DNA of 64,000 nucleotides from Mantis religiosa (GCA_030765055.1 JAUKNK010000326.1:62001-126000); one strand, 5' to 3'. Shown: positions 37,601 through 49,284, counted from the stretch's first letter. Made by a program: numbers and translations. Notes: generated from the letters alone by a model not told the origin.

Positions 37601-37945
37601 ATCGTTTTTGTCATGTGTCTTTTAATAATGCCTGACTTTGATATTTGACTTGCCGTATTTAAGGCTCACTGTTTATATATACTGCGTGTCTTAGATCGCT
37701 AAGGTCATAACGTACGTTCCTCTGTAGTAATATCTCGTTTGCTTTTTAACACTAACCTTATAGAGATGGAAGATCTGTTAGTGTTACCGCAATCGAAATT
37801 ACGAATACATGCAAAATGAGAGCTACAAATTCGAGTATCATCCAAATTTGTAAGTACACCATCTACATGAAATGGCAGTTTTTTATGTTATGTAAAGTGT
37901 CTAACAGTGTCAACAAAATACCATATGTTTACTACATTTGCATAA
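37600..37945 (+). repeat. Array block G, copy 3
   Basis: It shares TGCCTGACTTTGATATTTGA and ACTGCGTGTCTTAGATCGCT with copy 1. Confidence 0.75.
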
Positions 37946-38606
37946 CCAACAAATTGTATCCTCCAAATCTGTTGCTACGGTGTCACTGACTTATGTATAA
38001 CACCCTATAAATACCAAATAATAAAATCAAAATATTATTACAGAAGGAATCCGATATTGATTAAAACACATAATTTGTTGCAATTGTTAAGTTTCCGAGA
38101 TATTTTTCACTGTTCTGCTGAATTTACATCTTAACAGTTCTATGATCCGATCTTGTGTTACTTGTAATCTAATGTAAATAACATTAAACATGTAAAGCAA
38201 GACACAGCTACCCGCTTTTAACTATTTAACTAACATTTCACTCGCGTGTAACTCGCATGTATATTCAATGGAATTTTATAAAAATATTTCTGTAACGCTT
38301 TATGTGAAACTTGAAGCAAATAGAAGAACAAGACTCTGTAGAAAAGTGGGAGGAGAAATCAGTGTGAGTAATACAGTAACCTACCTTTGTAAACATTATA
38401 TCGGAGACGTTCTGTTGATAATTTTAATTTTACAGAGGGTGTGTCTTTTGGTCAAAATCAATTTTTCATCTACTGCATTTTTCTGCCCACAGATGGCACC
38501 ACGTGTAATATGTTATAGTAGAGGAAGATGCTTAGCCCCAGGTATGATGTTGCATAATAGTTTGTAACTAATTTGTTAGATATACTTTAGTTTTGAATAT
38601 TACAGA
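37945..38606 (+). repeat. Array block K2 (diverged core), copy 3
   Basis: The core is GCCCACAGATGGCACCACGTG at about 38487. The block is cut at about 38606 (TTTGAATATTACAG) by LINE C, earlier than the cut in copy 1. Confidence 0.8.
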
Positions 38607-39395
38607 CCCATAACGGGAGTCCCGGAAGGCAGTGTTCTGACTTCGTTAATCTTTGCGTCCTACATGTCTGATTTCCCCCTAGAACCGCACCCCGTTACAT
38701 GCCAATATGCCAACGACGTCCTCATAATGGCACGTAACAATAACCTAAGATATTGTCATCCTCCGCTGCAGCGCCAGCTCTGAGCCATTGGCCGTTGGAG
38801 TGAGAAGTGGAGGGTGGTCATTAGTACCGAGAAGAGCTCCGCTCACCTCCTGGCTAAGGTCCGAGTTGGGCGACCGGATTTGAGGTTGGTGCAGAGGCAG
38901 ATCCCCTGGGTTCCCACTGCCAAATACCTCGGAGTCCTCCTCGATCGCGGCCTCACCTACGAACCTCACGTCCGGGTCAAAGCTGAACAAGGGTATGCAG
39001 CACTCACGCAGTTGTAACGTATACTAAAATCCACCATGCAAATGCACCTCAAGCTACGCCTGTATCGGGCGATTATACCGCCCTTGATTCTGTGCGGCTG
39101 CGAAGTCTGGGGATCAGCGCCTCCGACCACTATTCGCAGACTACTGTACGCCCAGAACAGGGCACTGCGAATGATCTACGATACTGGACGTAGATTCCCG
39201 TCCCACATCCATCACACCTACTCCGGAGTCCCGTACATTGTGGACGTGGTGCGGGAGAGATCCCGCACCATCTACAATAAGCTAGAGTCCCATCCAAGTA
39301 AGCTTGTGAATACCCTTGGCAGATACGTCCACGGGGTTGCTCGCCGCCGACCAAGCTACCGGTTGCCCAAAGATGCTTTGGGTAACCAGAATTGA
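38607..39395 (+). pseudogene. LINE C reverse transcriptase, C-terminal part, broken
   Basis: It opens with GVPEGSVLTSLIFASYMSDF, the region before the catalytic site of Jockey-clade enzymes. The catalytic box reads QYANDVLIM at about 38703, where YADD is expected, so the first Asp is Asn. The frame breaks near 38780 with a stop. The thumb and connection follow in another frame, with TAKYLGVLLDRGLTYEPHV at about 38920-38976. After a stop at about 39016 comes the last part, with LRLYRAIIPPLILCGCEVWG at about 39051-39110 and QNRALRMIYDTGRRFPS. The reverse transcriptase would have copied the LINE RNA at the target; this copy is dead. Confidence 0.85.
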
Positions 39396-39795
39396 ACAGG
39401 GCCACTTCCCCTGACTTCAAACCCCTAAGCCCAGAAATGGGCTTGGTAAGTCCTATACCTAGACATTAGTTTCTTTCCCTCTAGCCTGTCAAGCGGACTG
39501 TGCTCAGACGCCTCCCAGGCAGGCAGGCAGGCGGAAGGGCACAGCCAGCACTGGGTGCACACCTCTGACGAGGCTATAGCACCCATCAAGGCTAGATATA
39601 GCACTGCCCAGGACAAACGCCTGTGACACGTGAGTTTCTTTATACTGCTCAGATAAAGCCGCACAAAGCGGCTAGGTGCTGAGAAACAAACACTCCGCCC
39701 AGGAAAACCTGGACGACTCGTCTCTTCTACTGGTCTGCTGTAAAAACCTTCTGGCTATATACAGCAGCCAGCACCACACAGCATGGCATGGCATG
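38607..39795 (+). mobile_element. Jockey-type LINE family 2, copy C, 5-prime truncated
   Basis: 1.2 kb beginning inside the reverse transcriptase and ending in the tail GCATGGCATGGCATGG. The 3-prime UTR has GCCGCACAAAGCGGCTAGG at about 39658, the motif shared with the fragment at 6475-6690. A GGCAGGCAGGCAGGCGG run lies near 39517. It has no clear target duplication. The left side joins K2 and the right side joins the start of block H, with about 100 bases of unit sequence missing between, so a deletion accompanied or followed insertion. Confidence 0.85.
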
Positions 39796-40010
39796 GTTCT
39801 TTTATGGGTACAATGCCAATTGCCACTTTACATTAGGTTATAATCAGAGTTTTGGTAATTTTATCCAGTTATGAATACAAACATTTATAAATAACTTTCG
39901 TTCTCACAAATGTCAGATGAGTCATACGATTTAAACGTGTATGACATTTGTTATGCGAGTAGATACTAGAGTTGACAAAAGCCATCTAACCCAGGTCTTC
40001 AGCATATTAC
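39796..40010 (+). repeat. Array block H, copy 4 (fragment)
   Basis: It opens with TTCTTTTATGGGTACAATGCC at the LINE end and keeps GATGAGTCATACGATTTAAA. It stops at about 40005, where block I begins, so most of H is deleted. Confidence 0.8.
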
Positions 40011-40014
40011 ATAT

Positions 40015-40370
40015 TATCTTTATTATATATTATCTTTTGTAAAATCTCTCTTAATAGTTCGATCACCTTACGACATTTAGATTGGCATATCAACAAATTA
40101 TGTTCTTGAATTCTGTAGTAGAAACTGTGAGAGCTTCATTTACAAATATTTCATATATTTGATTCAAATTATAAACCTGAAAAATCTTTCTTCTAATGTT
40201 GAAGATTAAAAGGTTTATGTTGACATGTTTCAAGAGTTTTTAATTCCAGCAAGGTGTTCAAGATAAAGCATGTCTACAAAGTCCTCATTATTCTGAACGA
40301 CTTCTATAACATTTTTTACCTGTAAGTCAAGACTTATATACAACATTTTATATTAAATAAATGCAGATTG
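40015..40370 (+). repeat. Array block I, copy 4
   Basis: It contains TTTTGTAAAATCTCTCTTAA and GGCATATCAACAAATTATG. It runs directly into block C. Confidence 0.75.
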
Positions 40371-41060
40371 TGTTAAAACATTAATTTATATCAATTATTT
40401 GATTTCATTATGGAATTCTCATATACTTTTTCTATTCTTTAAAATCCTAAGTTTCGTTCTCCTGTTGCTCGTAATTCATGGCAATATCAACGAACTTGAA
40501 AGACAGGATATAGCGAGCCGCTTGTTAACTAACACTTCGGTCTCCTATATCACTCTTGTACATACAACGAAATATGTAATTAAACTGTTTGCATAGACGT
40601 TTACATAAACTTGTAGCAAGTACAAAAGCAAGACTTTGTAGAGGACTGGGTTAAGAAAGTTGTGTGAGCGTATTACATTAACATAACCTCGTAAATATAT
40701 GGTATATAGGACTGGTCATTTTAGATATATCAGCTGTACAGTACAACTAATCTTTCTGTGGACAAAGAATTGAATAGAAATCCATCATTTAACCGACCTC
40801 TCCTTGCTGTCCAGAGATGGCTCTGTATGCGATATATTATCACGCATTACAAGATATGCAATTGTTGGCCGGATTTGACAGTAAATTTTAATTGTGTTGA
40901 GTAGCTAAAGGTTTCATTTTTCTGCTTTTTCTTCGAACAGAGCAAAGAGGGTCTGGTGTTTCTAGTTAGACAATAACAAAGGAAGAAACATCAGTCTCTG
41001 AGAGGAGAAGTATCCTAAACCTAGTATAAGTTTGAGCCTTTCAACTGCTTTTCTTATGGG
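40370..41060 (+). repeat. Array block C (core), copy 7
   Basis: The core is GTCCAGAGATGGCTCTGTATG at about 40811. It contains the 65-codon micro-ORF at 40399-40596, the closest match to the one at 8664-8861. Confidence 0.85.
40399..40596 (+). CDS. Candidate conserved micro-ORF of block C, 65 codons
   Basis: It has the same length and start context as the 8664-8861 frame (MISLWNSHILFLFF against MISLSNSQIFFLFF), then the hydrophobic LSFVLLLLVIHGN, an ERQDIASRLLTNTSVSY segment and the end YVIKLFA. The two differ at roughly 13 of 65 residues by eye. No domain is recognised. It could encode a short secreted or membrane peptide, or be a neutral open frame in a repeat. Confidence 0.3.
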   Translation: MISLWNSHILFLFFKILSFVLLLLVIHGNINELERQDIASRLLTNTSVSYITLVHTTKYVIKLFA

Positions 41061-41135
41061 TACATTGTCGCTTCCATGTTTCTTGACATTTTGATACTTG
41101 TATCCAATCATAGTGAATGATGGACTTTGAAAATT
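41060..41135 (+). repeat. Array block D, copy 4 (start only)
   Basis: The start of block D (CTTTTCTTATGGGTACATTGT, then GATACTTGTATCCAATCA) is kept for about 75 bases and then replaced by an unidentified insert. Confidence 0.7.
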
Positions 41136-43545
41136 CGTAATAGAAAAGTGTTCATAATAAAGAAGCTTTCTAATGTCACTCCCGGGGATAACTTCTGTTA
41201 TGAAAGTAGATTGAACTCCTCCAGACCATCCCGACAAAGAGATTATTCATTTAGATATTGGTTTCTGAACAGAGTCTTCAATTGTTTAGGAGAGATAAGC
41301 ATTGATATGGCGTATTATGTACCGTTGTATTTGGCTGCTGGAAACAACAGCAATACGTAGAGCAGTAGGAATCACGTTCTTGAATAGTTTCAAAAAATAA
41401 ATTCGGTCTTTTCGCAACCGAAACTCAACGTGAGCTATTGCAACGAGTACTTCGTTCAAGTATCAGAAAAATGTCCACCAGCTTACGTCCGCATACCCGC
41501 ACATACACGTTACAGCTGTACAAGGTGGCATTTAGTTCCAAAATAAAGTTATCAGTAAACAAACGACTGTCTCATGTAAGACGGAATACAGGAAATAAGA
41601 TTTATTTACGTGAACATCCTGTGTACTGAACAAGAAATATTTATTCTTTAAACTTTGAATAGAGTTTAAACATGTAATTCATATTAAACTGCAGGTTGGT
41701 CTATTATTTCTATTGCAATATGCTTTCAGTAATAAAATCCTAAATTAAATAAAATCTAAAACCTTTAACGAACAAATCAATAAGACAAACATGCTCTTGT
41801 ATAACTAGCCTCATCAATTAATTTGACATGGATGAGCACTGAACACAATTAGAAAAGTTAAATATAAATATCTCAATCTACTAATATTTTCTCAGACATT
41901 ATTTGAACTCTAATAAATACAAAAAAGTAGAAAATATTGAATAAAATTGGAGACAATGTATGTAACTCTAGATTAATTCAGGCACCCAAACAGGATAAAC
42001 AACTCTCTACACGTGTAATTAACCTACAATAGCATTCAGAAACAAAGGCTAAGATGTAGTAAAGTTGTAAAAAAGATTTCAAAACAAATGAAAACAAAAA
42101 CATTGGATTATTCTTGCACACTCATAAATAATTTCAGTTTCTATTTATAAAAACTGAGTAACAGAAAATCATTTATAGAAAATATGTAAATTACCGAAAT
42201 AGCTATACAGGAATAAGTTGAAAATCAATAAATTGTTATACCAAATAGAATGGAGCTACTTTGAATAAAGCAAAGATGTAATGAATAGGCAGCTAACAAG
42301 GTGTGAGGGTGGAATACATTTCTTAAAACAAGAAAATACAAGAGTAATAGATGACTGATGTTAGAAATTGAGTATTAATAACAATAAACTACACTAAGTA
42401 AATAACTCTCAAAAGGAACATCGGAAGTAAATAATCACAATCTATCTACTAAGTTTAAATAACTGGAGTAGTGAGTGTAGCAACATTAAATAATACATTG
42501 TATTCAAAAGTATTTGAAAAACTTAACCCATACGAAAGAAAATAACATTTAACACAACAAACCTTGTTTTTCCTAACGCATCTTCATAAAATCAAAACCC
42601 AGTTACAATAGTACCAAGCTAATAACTAAAATTTAGGATAACGTTTCCATGTCAAAGTTCATGAACTATAAACCCGAAAATATAAGTACAGGAAGTTAAT
42701 ATTTTAATGCACGCAAGCTGGAAGTCCTGAAACTACACATAACATACTCAAAAGCAACAATCATTACAAGACATTAACAAAAATATCTATGTCAAGTATC
42801 ATCATTTCATTAACTGTAGAAGCAGAATGAATTAACAAAACACAATTTGTTGTACTATAATTGGTACAGCAATATTAAAACTACATTTAGTAAAGGAAGT
42901 CCAAACGTAAGAAAAACCCTTTTGACGTGAGAGATGTAATACAGGAAGTAGATGCGTACCAGTAGAATTAAATGATCTATAGCTTGTCTTGAAAAAGAAT
43001 CAACAAATATGTTTCCTCATATATTAAGAAGGACATAGTAATCATTCCCTATAAATGTATTTTTAGACCAAAGAACATCCAAGTTTCCATTCAAACTCTC
43101 ATTAAATCTTTCACGAGAAATCAAATTCCAGAAATGCAAACACTCTAAACTACGTAATACAGAAACTTGTTTTGTCACGAAGTGTGAACGAGTTCTTTTT
43201 TAAATCCAATGAAGTTTGTTTAACGAAGTAAGGCTTCAATTGGTAAAGGTAAAAATGATAACTAAATATTACATTGCAGTATAAGACATCAAGTAAGGTA
43301 TAAATAAGTTCGTAACTTACCAAGGTCACACAGAAACACCTCCCTCACACGGGATATTGTACACAACTCCCCACGACTCTCATTTAAGTACAACGCTAAG
43401 ACTAGACTTCAGACCTCCGGCCAATCAGGAACCGTGAGCAAGCAGGCGAGTTCAGCTACACCAGAGACAGGGGACAACTGGATAACAAACGAAACATCGT
43501 TAAGGGGCAAACGGCGTATACTGGATAACCTCGTAACTGAAACAG
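41135..43545. other. Unidentified 2.4-kb insert
   Basis: It lies between array block D and block K3. The left 0.5 kb has two short plus-strand frames (41127-41360 and 41438-41629) with no recognised motif. The middle is very AT-rich. The right end (about 43320-43540) is markedly richer in GC, with CGGCCAATCAGGAACCG, CAGAGACAGGGGACAACTGG and AAGGGGCAAACGGCGTATAC. A 45-base stretch near 41936-41985 recurs at about 46535-46582, so at least part of it is repetitive. No terminal repeats or target duplication were found by eye. Confidence 0.5.
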
Positions 43546-44225
43546 GGCATGAGGAAAATTCTTGATATACCGACATATTAATTATTTACAAAGTTGAATA
43601 ACAAATTATAATTCTGTTGTTTATGTGCAGATTAGATATTATTTATGTTTCATTTGGTAAGAATTAAAAGAGGCTTGAGTGTATACACAAAAAATTACGA
43701 ATTGACAAATAATTAAACCTGAGAAGGTAAGTTATCCAGATTATGTATATATATGTATATGTATATGTATATATATTAGCGCAATGCTGTTTGTGTTATG
43801 GTTGTATTGATAATAGTTGCTTCTTTTGGTTAACCTGCATATTGTTGTTTTGAACCTGCACCCAATCTTGTAAGTGCTTTCTCCTGTTCTCACCATTGTT
43901 ACCTGAGCCATACGATTAAAACGTAATTGGTGTTTGTGACACGTGTAGTTAAGCACTTCTAACATTTCTCTCATATTTGAGAATAGCTCCGCTGTCATAT
44001 ATGGCGTACTGTAAGTTCTTTACTGATATGTTTTAAGCTTAATTCCACTCTTGAACTCTCCCTGGTACATACATTAAAGAAAGGGAGTACTACATTCCAC
44101 CCTTAAATTCGACATAGAGAATTGACTGGAACTACGTTGTGGACACAATGATTAAAAATAAAAACAATTTGCATGAAAAGGTTTCTTAAGTCTGAAAACA
44201 GGTTCATCTCTTTACCGTATTCCGA
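43545..44225 (+). repeat. Array block K3, copy 3 (right part), with an H-like segment inside
   Basis: 43545-43745 matches 26160-26340. 44035-44210 matches 33350-33560. Between them, 43745-44035 holds an irregular TATATG repeat and a segment (TTCTCACCATTGTTACCTGAGCC) related to block H and to the inverted piece at 2800-2960. Confidence 0.65.
43744..43778 (+). repeat. Irregular (TATATG)n tract
   Basis: TATATATATGTATATGTATATG-type sequence of about 35 bases. Confidence 0.85.
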
Positions 44226-44840
44226 TATATTCATTTTTTCTTCAATTCATTGTTCTTTAAAAGCCTCAGCTTTGTTTTCTTCTTACTCGTAATTCATGGG
44301 AATAGCAACAAACTGGAAAGACGGGATATAGCGAGCCACTTGTTAACTAACTCTTCAGTCTCCTATGTCTCTCTTGTATACGCAAGTAAATATGGAATTA
44401 AACTGTTTGTAGAAACGTTTACATAAAATTGTAGCAAGTAAAAAGTAACACTTTGTAGAACACTGAGTTAAGAAAGTAAATATATATTATATAGAACCCC
44501 ACGTCATTTTAGTTATGTCGGTTGTACAGCACATGAAATATTCTAGTTGACAAAGAATTGAATGATAATCAACCTTTTCACCGAGTTATCTTTGTTGTCC
44601 ACAGATGGCTCTGTATGTGAGATATTATCAAGTTGTACAAGATTTGTAATTATTTACTGTGTTTTAATGCAAAATGTAACTATGTTGATCAGTTATGGCT
44701 TATACTTAGTGGAATTTTGTTGACAAGGAATGAAGAATATCTGGTGTGTATACTTGGAGGATAGTAAGCAAACTAAAGTTTGTCTTTCAGATTGAAAGTA
44801 TGCTAAAGCTAATATATCTTTGAGCCCTTAAACTTGTTTT
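44225..44840 (+). repeat. Array block C (core), copy 8
   Basis: The core is GTCCACAGATGGCTCTGTATG at about 44597. The micro-ORF frame is open and runs past the usual end to a TAA at 44424-44426. The part between the usual stop and the core is about 35 bases shorter than in other copies. Confidence 0.85.
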
Positions 44841-45330
44841 TCATTGATAACTTGAGAATCAAGTGCCTTAAAAGTGAATACCTGCATCCAATTACACAAA
44901 GCAACTTTTGTAAATGGTAATATCTACTTTCACAAACCTGACGTGAGGTGAAACGCAGTTTTTGCTTCTTAGCTTAGACGTTTCTCCTTTCTCATATACA
45001 TACGTAGTAACAATTTATCATTTGTTTTACTACTTTATTTTAATTATAACAAGTATTACATTCCAACCGAAACTATATATCATTATTTAACGTCAAATAT
45101 GTTTTACGAAACTCTGTGTGAAACAAAAAAGCTTTCCATAAAAGCCAACCGATCTTAGGAGCAGCTGATACCAAAGCAAAATATCTGTTAATCAAACAGT
45201 TTATATAGATTGAGCATCTTCCGATGATGAGATACAAAGTCTGCCCACATATGAAAAAATTGTTCACTTAAGAAAACCTCTATTCTCGCTGAAATGGCTT
45301 TATCAATTTTCATTAAAGTTACATATCCTT
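44840..45330. other. Weak block E-like start, then unassigned
   Basis: 44840-44910 resembles the start of D/E (TGCATCCAATTACAC). From about 44910 to 45330 I see no homology and no gene. Confidence 0.45.
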
Positions 45331-45770
45331 TAGATATCTTCACTACAAATTTATTGTTTTAAGCTCTTATAGCCCTAGAGATATCTGCATTAAAGATGAC
45401 ATTTACTTATGTGGTAAACCTTAATTGGTAGGAAAAATCTTACAACACAAAAACCTAGAGCTCTCTGTAATACACAAGTTATGTAACACTTTATGGGATG
45501 ATACATTTTCTAGGCATTCTTTGTTACTTGTCTAAGTTTACAAACCATCATACTTAACTCAAATGTGAGTCACATTGCAACCTGCCCATAAAACATTTGA
45601 CTATCTCGTAAAAACTTCTAATTTAACATATTCCCCTTTAACCTATAAGACAATTATCCATATGTTGGTGTTATCTCGATATACATAATAGAGCAATAAA
45701 TGTTTGTACCAATAATCTCTTCAAGGATCATGTAAATACAACAGATTTTTATAACTTTTACCAATTTCAT
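45330..45770 (+). repeat. Array block D, copy 5 (internal fragment)
   Basis: It matches 420-830: GCATTCTTTGTTACTTGTCTA, CATTTGACTATCTCGTAAA and a TAACATATTCCCCTTT segment in the same order. Confidence 0.75.
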
Positions 45771-46440
45771 TTGTATGACTTCTGGCATTCATTTTTCAAT
45801 AAATTATTACTGCAAGCTTTATATGCTTTTTATATACCTATATGCTTGTACAAATTACCTTAGTCTGTCTTTTTTGTCTGCAACGTTTTTACTTGATACT
45901 CATGTTATCATTTGTGAAAATCTTTTGTCGTGCAGTCACACAATTCTTTCAAAATAAATACATTGTTAATACCATTTGTATGTAGGACTAGAATATGGAA
46001 ACCGACAGACAAATCCTTTAAGTGCTGATCACTACGTGATGTCTTTGCATGACGGGATATAAAACATTAAGCCCTTTCTCAATGTCAAAAGATACATATT
46101 TCAAACTTGGAACCAATAAAATGAATATCTACAGAATGATTGTGTCCACAAAAAGAACTTGGACATAATGTTTGTGCTTCAACAAGTTGTACATTTCTTG
46201 CAATATTTCGTCTATCTGTTATGGTTTGTCATCCAGAACGCAACGAGCTTCAAAGTACATTCACACAACATACAAACAGCTAGAGTTTATGTTATTTGAG
46301 CCAAGTGGAAGAAAACCGAAACTTTAAAAATACTTGGTCTAGCTTTTTCAACAAAGTAACAAGCAATAGCTATCTCAAAGTTAAGTAAAACAATACATAA
46401 ACTGAGTACCTTAACGAGATGTTAACTAATGCAAATTTAA
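45770..46440. other. Unassigned stretch
   Basis: No conserved frame, no transposon signature and no array homology were recognised in these 0.67 kb. A 60-codon frame at 45775-45957 has no support. Confidence 0.4.
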
Positions 46441-46443
46441 TCG

Positions 46444-46532
46444 TTTTTTCTCAATAGTCGTGCGTAGGCTAAGTTATGGATTGACAGAGGCAGACGTAAA
46501 AATTCGGTCTGATGGCCGGGGTTTGGACCACA
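46444..46532 (-). mobile_element. Degenerate tRNA-derived SINE fragment
   Basis: CGTGCGTAGGCTAAGTTATGG, then AAAAATTCGGTCTGATGGCC, then GGGGTTTGGACCAC follows the order of the minus-strand SINE at 10070-10145. Its divergence is much higher, so it is an older copy or a different subfamily. The B-box-like end is still visible. Confidence 0.6.
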
Positions 46533-46582
46533 TATTGAATACAAAATGAGACAATGTACGTAAGTCTAGTTTAACTCAGCCA

Positions 46583-47160
46583 CCGCTTAGCCGCAACGTA
46601 CCGCAGCCAGCTAAAGGCAAGGTCACAGCAGCCAGGGGAGACACTACAGGAGTTCGCCCTGGCAGTTGAACAACTGGCTAGCAAGGCCCTAGTCGACCTC
46701 CCACCAGAGTTCGTATCCCGAGCAGCTGCCTACACATTCCTTGACGGCGTATGAGACACGGAGATTCGTCAGCACCTACTGCTCGGCGAATATAAAACCA
46801 TCCACGAGGCGCTAACGGCAGCTTTAAGGATGGAGGCGTCCAAGATAACAGCTATCCCGATGTCAAGAACGAAGAGTGTCCACTACACCGGAGACAGAGG
46901 ACCAGCCGAGGTATGACGCCGAAGACCTAGTGGCCTGTGTTGCGGGTGTGGACAGCCCGGACACCAGGAGAGAGTCTGCCCACACCAGGAAGAGCAGTCG
47001 GAAAACGAGTAAGGGCCGTCGTGGTGAGGGGCCCGTCGGCACCATCACCACCATCCCCTCGAGTGACAGCGCGCCGTCAGTCGGCGTATGGATGACAGCT
47101 TCATCGTGGACGGTTGGGTGAGAGGGAAGCCGTGTCGCGTGCTAGTGGACACCGACGCCA
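46583..47160 (+). pseudogene. gag: Gypsy 2 gag C-terminus and protease start
   Basis: It is aligned to gypsy 1 gag from LKARSQQ to the zinc knuckle (CGCGQPGHQERVC at about 46938-46976), with a stop in place of Arg in the DGV-DTEI region (TGA near 46752) and another before the knuckle. The protease region reaches CRVLVDT at about 47136-47156 and then jumps into RNase H. The jump point reads GTGGACACCGACGCC; GGACAC is expected both in the protease DTG box and in the RNase H DTDASD box, which suggests a microhomology deletion. Confidence 0.8.
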
Positions 47161-47665
47161 GCGACCATTGCACTGGATGTGCAGATCGCAGATCCAGGAC
47201 GGCCATGAGCGGATGATAGCCTACTACAGCAAGACGTTATACAAGGCAGAGAAGAACTACTGCATCACCCGACGAGAGTTACTGGCTTTAGTAAAGACAT
47301 TGGAGCACTTCCACAAGTAGCTGTACGGTCAGCCATTCTACCCGAGAACTAACCGTTCCGCCCTTCCCTGGCTATTGAGCTTTATGAACCTGGAAGTCCA
47401 GAGAGCGCTTTGGGTTCAGAGGCTGCAGGAGTACGACTTCACCTCGGAACACCACTTAGGAAAGAGCCACGGTAACGCAGACGCTATGTCCCGAAGACCT
47501 AGTCCAGAAGAGTGCGGCCAGTGCAGAAGAGTGGTAGAGAAAGAGCGTTCCGCAGCAGTCCGAGTAGTGACGGCAGTGCCTGCGGACGTCTGGGATAGCG
47601 CAGGCCTGAGGAGGGAGCAGCTGGCTGACGCAGACTTGGGGCCACTCTTGAGGGAAGTGGAGTAA
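47160..47665 (+). pseudogene. pol: Gypsy 2 RNase H C-terminal part and linker
   Basis: It reads IQDGHERMIAYYSKTLYKA and NYCITRRELLALVKTLEHF at about 47195-47316, the end of a gypsy RNase H domain, with a TAG stop at 47318-47320. After the stop comes the tether part, with WVQRLQEYDFTSEHH and HGNADAMSRRPSPEEC at about 47411-47516. Reverse transcriptase proper is absent. RNase H would have removed the RNA strand during cDNA synthesis. Confidence 0.82.
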
Positions 47666-47740
47666 GGGACAAGACCATCCTGGGAGGATATAGCACCAAG
47701 GAGCAACACTTACAAGTAGTACTGGGCCCAATGGTATTCG

Positions 47741-48892
47741 TTGAAGATCAGAGAGCGCGTGCTATTCCGAGTATGGGAATCCCACTATGGGAAGACGCAG
47801 AGAGAACAGCTGGTACTTCCCCGGAGTAAGGTCCCGGAAGTCTTGGAGGAAGTGCACGCCGGTACTTCAGGAGGACACCTGGGACAGAAACGAACGATTG
47901 ACAATCTACGGCAGCGCAACTACTGGCTGAGGCTCCAAGCAGACACTGAAAAATTGTGTCATCAGTGTCACGTGTGCGTGGCGAGTCGCGGCCTCCAGAC
48001 TAGGAGCCGGGGACGCATGCAGCAGTACAACGTCGGAGCGCCATTCGAATGGATTGCCGTTGTCATTGATGGACCGTTCCCAATATCCGACCGAGGCAAC
48101 AGGTACCTGATGGTGGTCGTGGACTACTTCAGTAAGTGGCCGGAGGTGTATTCCATCTCCAAACAAGTGGCAAGGACAATCACACACTGCCTCGCGGAGC
48201 AAGTTTTCTGCCGATTCGGGGTACCGTTAGAGCTGAAACGTGACCAAGGCACCAGTTTTGAGTCCAAACTGATGAAGGAGGCACTAGAGAGATTTTGGGT
48301 TAACAAGACCCGCACAACACCTCTACATCGCCAGTTGGATGGCATGGTCGAAAGGTACATCAAGACCTTAGAGGAACACTTGAGGACGGTCATGGCCAGC
48401 CACCAGGGAGACTGGGACGTCAAGATGCCTCTGTTCGTGCTGGCCTACCGCTCGTCAACACACGACACCACGGGGATGACGGCAGCCAGCTTAATTTTCG
48501 GCCGAGAGTTAAGCCTCCCATGTTACCTGGCCTTTGTAGGTCCTCCGGGGGCGAAACAACCAGCGACCGAGTATGTGGAGAACCTGGTGGACCACCTCCA
48601 CGACATGCACGAGATGGCTCGCCGGAACATCCAGAAGGCGAGAGAGCGCATGAAAACCCGATACGGCAGGCAAGCCAAAAGACAAGGGATCCAGCAAGGT
48701 GACCTGGTGTGGTTGTACCACTCTACCCGGACCAAGGGACGCTGCCCGAATATTCAGCAGCCATGGCAAGGATCGTACCGTGTGGTGAAGAGGATTAACG
48801 TAGTGGTCTACCGCATCCAGAACGTGCCCTGAAGAAATATGTTGGTGGTACACCTGGATCGCCTGGCCCGCTACGATGGTGCCGTTCGGGAC
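47741..48892 (+). pseudogene. pol: Gypsy 2 integrase, open for 363 codons, one late stop
   Basis: An HHCC zinc finger is seen as HAGTSGGH and, about 30 residues later, CHQCHVC. The catalytic core follows with GNRYLMVVVDYFSKWPEVY, the second acidic site DQGTSFES and the third in DGMVERY. At the first acidic site, families of this clade have an Asp two residues before a GPFP box; here the sequence is VVIDGPFP, so the expected Asp appears to be Val, with an Asp two residues later. The C-terminal part runs from ENLVDHLHDMHEMARR to VVYRIQNVP. A TGA at 48830-48832 cuts off the last 20 or so residues (LVVHLDRLARYDGAV), which are still readable to 48892. Integrase inserts cDNA into chromosomes; this one is probably inactive. 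Confidence 0.87.
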
Positions 48893-48915
48893 GACTAGCT
48901 TTGAGGCGGGAGCAG

Positions 48916-49282
48916 TGTCGCCAGGTTATTGTTGATTGGACGTAGCACGGGTAACAAGATCAAAGAAATGGCATTGCAGTACGGAGACAAAAGTTTGCCG
49001 AAATGGTGGGCGGGAGCAGACGGATTTCACAAGAATTCGCCTTTGTTCTAGCCGGTCTCGATTGTCTGAGAAATTTCTAAAATGTTAGAAAAACTATAAA
49101 AAGGCAGCTGCCCTACCAAGGAGAGTCAGTCGGTAATTGAACTCGTTTGGGTAGGCGGCTCTTTTTTGTTGAGTTTGTATGCTGTATTGTGTATGTGTAC
49201 GAGGCGTATTTCTACGGAAATAAAGTACAATTTTTTGTGTCTGTAACTTGGACTTTTGATTTCACGAACCCACAAAGTCACA
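48916..49282 (+). repeat. Gypsy 2, 3-prime LTR
   Basis: It is 367 bases from TGTCGCCAGG to AAAGTCACA. It has a TATA box in ACTATAAAAAGGC at about 49094 and a polyadenylation signal GGAAATAAAG at about 49218. No 5-prime partner exists in the window. Confidence 0.87.
49090..49108 (+). promoter_or_regulatory. TATA box of gypsy 2 LTR
   Basis: TATAAAAAGGC sits about 180 bases into the LTR, a normal place for a gypsy promoter. The downstream AATAAA at about 49220 may serve as the polyadenylation signal. Confidence 0.7.
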
Positions 49283-49284
49283 AT

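Larger units (their letters stand above)
46583..49282 (+). mobile_element. Gypsy-type LTR retrotransposon 2, 5-prime truncated, reverse transcriptase deleted
   Basis: It belongs to the same clade as gypsy 1; the gag and integrase C-terminus align well. The left end starts inside gag with no 5-prime LTR, next to a 45-base echo of the 41.9-kb insert. Gag C-terminus, a protease start, RNase H end, integrase and one 3-prime LTR follow in order. The purine tract GAGGCGGGAGCAG precedes the LTR. The right flank is array block K2. Confidence 0.9.

Noticed and set aside
47499..47731. Minus-strand frames opposite gypsy 2 pol
   Set aside because: They are shadows of the RNase H and integrase coding strand with no motif.
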